DNA of 64,000 nucleotides from Deroplatys truncata. Its lineage: Eukaryota > Arthropoda > Insecta > Mantodea > Mantidae. Positions 59,252-64,000 of this stretch are shown here, piece after piece; position 1 is the stretch's first letter, and each line of letters starts with the position of its first letter. Under the pieces are notes generated by a model. The model saw only the letters and a program-made list of their open reading frames with translations. It was not told the DNA's origin and made no database searches. The stretch lies in assembly GCA_030765065.1 (NCBI GenBank), contig CM060979.1, forward strand, positions 14,785,001 to 14,849,000, read 5' to 3'. Both the position numbers and the translations under genes were made by a program.

Positions 59252-59389
59252 TCTGATGTGTTACACTCACATGACTTTCTCTACTCGTGTACAAACTATA
59301 CAAACGTTTATTCTCCATCTACTTCATGTTAATCGAGATAAACATTTGCAGACTCTATCTTATTGCTAATTTTCTTGTAGATGTAAGAG

Positions 59390-59428
<39 letters not shown>

Positions 59429-59537
59429 CAAGGGCAATATAGAAATACAGTAGCCATTAAGCACATACATATCTCTAATAGCTGGTTGCTAGGTGCAGCA
59501 CCATTCCTTTTCCACTGACTCTTTGCATATCCAAGAC
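59252..59537 (-). repeat. Family A 3' part, cut at its T-run
   Basis: From TCTGATGTGTTACACTCACA to 'catatccaagac' followed by A-run, where a full A copy begins. Contains an (AT)n microsatellite at about 59392-59425. Confidence 0.8.
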
Positions 59538-59544
59538 AAAAAAA

Positions 59545-60387
59545 TCTGATGTGTTACACTCAATGACTTTCTCTACTTTTGTACAAACTATTTTTACAAA
59601 CGCTTATTCTCCATCTACTTCATGTTAATCGAGATACGCATTTGCAGAGTCTATCTTATTGCTAATTTTCTTGTAGATGTAAGGGGGAATATATATTTAC
59701 AAGGGCAATTTGGGAATACAGTAGCCTTTAAGCACATACATTTCTCTTAATAGCTGGTTGCTAGGTGCAGCACCATTCCCTTTCCCACAGATTAATACTC
59801 TTTGCATATCCAAGACAAAAAAAATGAATAACGAATTCCCATTTGAGAAAATAAGTATTGAAAAATTTAAGGGAATAACAAGCAATATCTCGAAAATGGT
59901 TCAATCAACAAAAAATGTATATGACATAAATTACGTATTTTAACGCGATCTACATTTTTTGTGTAGTAAAGTTTTGTCTATCTCTTATGGTTTACCAGTT
60001 AGGCAAAAGTCGTTCACAATGAAGAATACTTTTAGAGACATTCCCAGAAAATTCTAGATGTACAATTCATTTGCCATAAAAATGTCTTAAGCTTATGTTA
60101 TTTTATTCAAAACCGTTAGAGCCATTTTTGAGAAAATTAAAATTCTCGAAAAATGTTCCATGTAAAGCGTAATCTGGTGTGTGGGGATTTTCTTGAAAAC
60201 CTTCGTGTCGCATCTCTGGAGGATATGGAACCTAAATACCAAGTTTGGTGTTTATCTGACTGTTCGTTTCTGAGTTATGCTGTTCATAGACACACACATA
60301 CACAGACACATTCACACACACACACGGACATGTTTCCAAAAATGCTTTATATGCATTCAGTGCACCTCAAAACATGTATTTCCTTAC
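59545..60387 (-). repeat. Family A repeat, long subtype
   Basis: Complete 3' end. The head has lost about 50 bp (tatttcc joins ttactatacgtag). It then meets a plus-strand head at 60388. Confidence 0.8.
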
Positions 60388-60465
60388 TATACGTAGTAGG
60401 GGAAGTATTGCATTCCACCCAAAACTTCGATACCGAGATTTTTACGGAAATATATGTTTTGAGAC
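60388..60465 (+). repeat. Family A head fragment
   Basis: 'ggggaagtattgcattcca' to 'atatgttttgagac'; truncated where the D LTR begins. Confidence 0.6.
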
Positions 60466-60873
60466 TTTTATTTAACTTAAAACTTTTCTAGTTTTTGATT
60501 GGCTTTTTAGAAACTGTTTTAAATATTACATTATTGTTGTTCCAAGAATTATTAGTAGGCTTTATTAAACTTTCTAATTTATTATTGTCTCAAGGTTACC
60601 TCATTGTTAGTAACTTTCGGCTTCTACTTTGTAATTCTGTTTGCTACGGAAGGCAGCTTGCTTCTATTCTCACAGCTCCTACATTGTTGAAATACGTAAT
60701 ACATTCCCTTCACATTATTATACATGTAGATAATAATATGAACATTAATGCAATGACTGTTACATACATGTTATATATTATTTTATACACATATTGCTTT
60801 AAGGTGGGCTGTTATTATATTTTATATTATATAATTAGACAGATATCATTTAAGTGTTAAAAATACTGCCTCA
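60466..60873 (-). mobile_element. Family D LTR fragment
   Basis: Proximal half of D in minus orientation, ending ACTGCCTCA. The distal half is missing. Confidence 0.7.
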
Positions 60874-60894
60874 TAGTTTCCATGAATATAAATA

Positions 60895-61243
60895 GGAGGA
60901 ATTACTTTCTGAATGATGTAATAGGTAGAGAAGGTATTGCAATCCAAAAAAAATTTGATACCGAGATTTCACCGGAAATACATGTTTTGAAGTCCCCTTA
61001 ACTAGAAAAAAGTTTTGTGTGCGAGTTTGTGAACACAATAACTCAAAACCAAAAGTCAGATAAATGTCAAACTTTGTATTTAGGTCTAGTGCTTTCCAAA
61101 GATGAGACACTAAGATTTTAAAGAAAATTCACCCACTCAAGCTACAGTTTACATGGAATATTTTTCGAAATGTTTGCTTTTCTAAAATATGGCTCTAACG
61201 ATTTTGATTAAAATACTATATATTAAAGATATTTACATAACAA
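60895..61243 (+). repeat. Family A2 head part
   Basis: From 'ggtagagaaggtattgcaat' through 'ggctctaacgattttgatta' to 'tttacataacaa', where an A copy is inserted. Confidence 0.65.
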
Positions 61244-61244
61244 A

Positions 61245-61520
61245 TCTGATGTGTTACACTCACATGACTTAATCTACTCTTGTACAAACTATTTTTACAA
61301 ACGCTTATTCTCCATCTAGTTCATGTTAATCGAGATAAACATTTGCAGACTCTATCTTATTGCTAATTTTCTTGTAGATGTAAGGGGAATATATATTTAC
61401 AAGGGCAATATAGAAATACAGTAACCTTTAAGCATATACATATCTCTTAATAGCTGGTTGCTAGGTGCAGCACCATTCCCTTTGCCACAGATTAATACTC
61501 TTTGCTTATCCAAGACAAAA
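61245..61520 (-). repeat. Family A 3' part, cut at its T-run
   Basis: Same structure and same break ('tatccaagac' then A-run) as 59252-59537. Confidence 0.8.
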
Positions 61521-61524
61521 AAAT

Positions 61525-62381
61525 TCTGATGTGTTACACTCACATGACTTTCTCTACTCTTGTACAATCTATTTTTACAATCGCTTATTCTCCATATACT
61601 TCATGTTAATCGAGATATCGGGATGTCAATCTTATTGGTAATTTTCTTGTAGATGCAAGGGGAATATGATAGGTTTTAAGCGATAGTCAAATGTTTTAAC
61701 GCTGATTGCTATGTGGCGCATTCCATTCTCTTTGCATGTCCAGGACATAAAAAAAATGAATAACGAATTTGAGAAAAAGTATAAGTATTGGAAAATTTAA
61801 GGAAATAACAAACTATATCTCGAAAACGGTTCACTCAACAAAAAAAATGTATATGATATAAGTTGTGTATTTTAACGCGATCTACATTTTTTGTGTAGTA
61901 ACATTTTGTCTATCTCTTATGGTTTACCAGTTATGCAAAAGTCGTTCACAATGAAGAATACTTTTGGAGACATTCCCAGAAATTTCGAGATATACATTTC
62001 ATTTCTCATGACATTATCTTAAACATATGATATTTTCGTCAAAATGGTTAGAGCCATTTTTGAGAAAATTAAAATTTTCGAAAAATGTTCCATGTAAAGG
62101 GTAGTCTGAGGTGGGGGGATTTTCTTGAAAATCTTCGTGTCGCATCTCTGGAGGATACTGAACGTAAATACTAGTTTGGTGTTTATCCGACTGTTAGTTT
62201 TTGAGTTATGCTGGTCACACACACACAGACACACACACACAGACACACACGGACATGTTTCCAAAAATGCTTTTTTTGGATTCAGGAGATCTCAAAACAT
62301 GTATTTCCGGTGAAATCTCGGTATCGAATTTTTGGGTGGAATACAATACTTCCCCTATTTACTATACGTAGTAGAGAAAGT
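61525..62381 (-). repeat. Family A repeat, full length, short subtype
   Basis: TCTGATGTGTTACACTCACA to GTAGTAGAGAAAGT with an (AC)n tract near 62216-62250. Confidence 0.85.
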
Positions 62382-63139
62382 AAAAATATTAACTTTGTAA
62401 TTTGACTGTTTCTTTAAATATTATATATTTATGTTTGTCTCGGCTGCGTCAGTATTATTGTTAGAGGCATCTATTTCTTTGCAGGGAGTAGTGCGGCTAA
62501 GAATGTAGGCTTACACAGATTATAATTTGTACTTCACTCCTTTTTATTAATTCTTCACACGATTAAATAACGCTTCACTGATATAGAGAGAGCTGTGAGG
62601 TTCTTTTATTAATTACTTGCACTTTTTAACACGTAAACTATTTTTGTCTCACACAAAACACGTATTAAATTTCTCGAAGACGCGTCATGCGCCCGGTTAG
62701 AAACACCGTCTACAAGCAACTGGCAATTGAATTTGTAAATTTTGCTCCATTTTAGTTTCTGATTAGCTAATCCTAGTCCAATAGAACACCTTCATTTAAC
62801 TAAACCTTTTTCTGTCACAAAAATTGCATTATTGTTGCTCCAAGAATTACCAGTATCATTTAAACTTTCTAATTCATTATTGCCTCAAGGTTATCTCATT
62901 ATTACCTCATTGTTAGCAACTTTTAACCTATTATTCTCACAGCTCCTACATTATTAAATTACGTAATACACTCACATAATTACTACATATGTATACAATA
63001 ATTTAAACATATACGATGACTGTAATATACACTTTTTATATATTGTTGCATACACATATTGCTTTAAGGCGGGCTGTTATTGTATTTATTTATTATATAG
63101 TTAGACTGAAATCATTTAAGTGTTAAAAATACTGCCTCA
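62382..63139 (-). mobile_element. Family D LTR, distal end missing
   Basis: Minus D copy ending ACTGCCTCA at 63139. The distal part stops at 'aaaaatattaac', next to the A copy. Confidence 0.75.
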
Positions 63140-63145
63140 TCTTTA

Positions 63146-63395
63146 AAGCACATAGTTTATTTCAAATTACTTTTTTTTGGCATTACCCATCTCCGAGATA
63201 TCAATTATTAATTGTTGGATTTGTTCTTTTCAAGTCTAGTCGATTTTCAGTTGTTTGTTGCGATGTCATGGAAACAGTATGGAATTTTAAGGCCAGCATA
63301 TAGCGGCCAGTTATTAAACATTTGAATGTCGATAGTGGTACAGAACGTTATATGAATGCAACTCATTAGGTTTTTTGAGAGTTACTCTGTTAGTG
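63146..63395 (+). repeat. Family A2 3' fragment
   Basis: Contains gcgatgtcatggaaacagta and tattaaacatttgaatgtcg blocks; ends 'atatgaatgcaactcatta'. Confidence 0.6.
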
Positions 63396-63825
63396 TTTTG
63401 TTGTACTGTAGACCTCCCAAAGAGACACACACTGAAAATATTAATTGCTTTCGCTAAATGTTTGTGACAGTTGCACTCTTAACACTGGTACAACAGCACT
63501 TTTAAAGAAATGAAACGATAAAACAGAAGGAAGGAAGAAAGAAACAAACAAACAGCAGATTACTTTATTAACCGCCTTGACTCCTTCGCTGGTGGGGCGG
63601 AAAAATCAACAGCTTGGTGGTCCACAAACTGGGCCGCCCAAGCTCTGTAGCATTTGAAATCTGTTTTTCATTTACCAACTTCCGGCAGTGTTACAAGGGA
63701 AAGCGGAATTACTTAATTGTTAAGCGTTTCTTAGACAGTTCTACAATTGAGGGCTTCAAAGCAAGATGGGGCTAGGCAGCTTTGACAATAAAACGTGACT
63801 ACCCATTACAGTTTATTATTTTCTC
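63396..63825. other. No gene seen
   Basis: A purine-rich patch lies near 63515-63550 and a GC-richer part near 63570-63650. No family recognised. Confidence 0.4.
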
Positions 63826-64000
63826 TACTAAGTATGCGCATTTCACCCAAAAGTTTGATACCGAAATTTTACCGTAAAAATGTTTTGAGGTCCCTTAAAC
63901 TCAAAAAGAAGCATTTTTAGAGTATAGTCCACGTGTGTGTGTCTATGGACAGCATAACTCAAAAACGAAAAGTCCAATAAATACAAAACTTGGTATTTAG
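63826..64000 (+). repeat. Family A2 head, runs off the window
   Basis: 'ttttctctactaagtatg' head then 'cccaaaagtttgataccg' and the 'cttggtatttag' block at the window end. Confidence 0.7.

Overview
The window looks like repeat-saturated eukaryotic DNA, most likely from a large, AT-rich insect or other arthropod genome. The evidence is Tc1/mariner elements with insect-type transposases, tRNA-derived SINEs with pol III boxes, a non-LTR retrotransposon tail, satellites and many solo LTRs. A polyneopteran such as a cockroach or termite is my guess only. I find no convincing host gene, rRNA, functional tRNA, operon or CRISPR. Almost every protein-like stretch is a broken transposase or reverse-transcriptase fragment.

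Layout. 1-6.8 kb: SINE fragment, truncated D LTR, a Tc1 element (1692-2913), a long SINE (3545-4060) and a mariner (4770-6034). 6.8-20 kb: many copies of a roughly 0.8-0.95 kb non-autonomous repeat, here called family A (with a diverged subfamily A2), plus the first copy of a second Tc1 family, 'Tc1-B' (8812-10123), a solo LTR of family D and a small hAT-like MITE. 20-21.2 kb: two tRNA-type SINEs. 21.3-26.5 kb: about 49 copies of a 105-bp satellite. 27.2-29.5 kb: a mariner split by a family A insertion. 29.9-33.2 kb: two inverted LTRs of family C', one followed by a primer-binding site. 33.7-35.0 kb: Tc1-B copy 2. 35.1-38 kb: chained A copies, one split by a C solo LTR. 38.6-41.2 kb: three SINEs and a second, unrelated 105-bp satellite. 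41.3-43.1 kb: inverted A pair with a nested SINE. 43.9-50.0 kb: the deepest nest, with D and C LTRs inside or beside a LINE tail and inside a rosa-like (DD41D) mariner. 50-64 kb: more A and D copies, Tc1-B copy 3 (55959-57207) and one unassigned 143-residue reading frame (53121-53552).

How the parts relate. Nesting gives a relative time order: old DNA transposons, A2 and LINE pieces are the hosts; A, LTR and SINE insertions lie inside them with readable target-site duplications (TSDs: 4 bp for LTRs, TA for Tc1/mariner, A/T-run for A, 13 bp for a SINE). Seven LTR insertions have no internal region, so LTR-LTR recombination has been common. The candidates for something undescribed are family A (abundant, non-coding, apparently self-targeting), LTR families C and D, and the two 105-bp satellites with higher-order structure. 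Nothing here looks like a working gene system.
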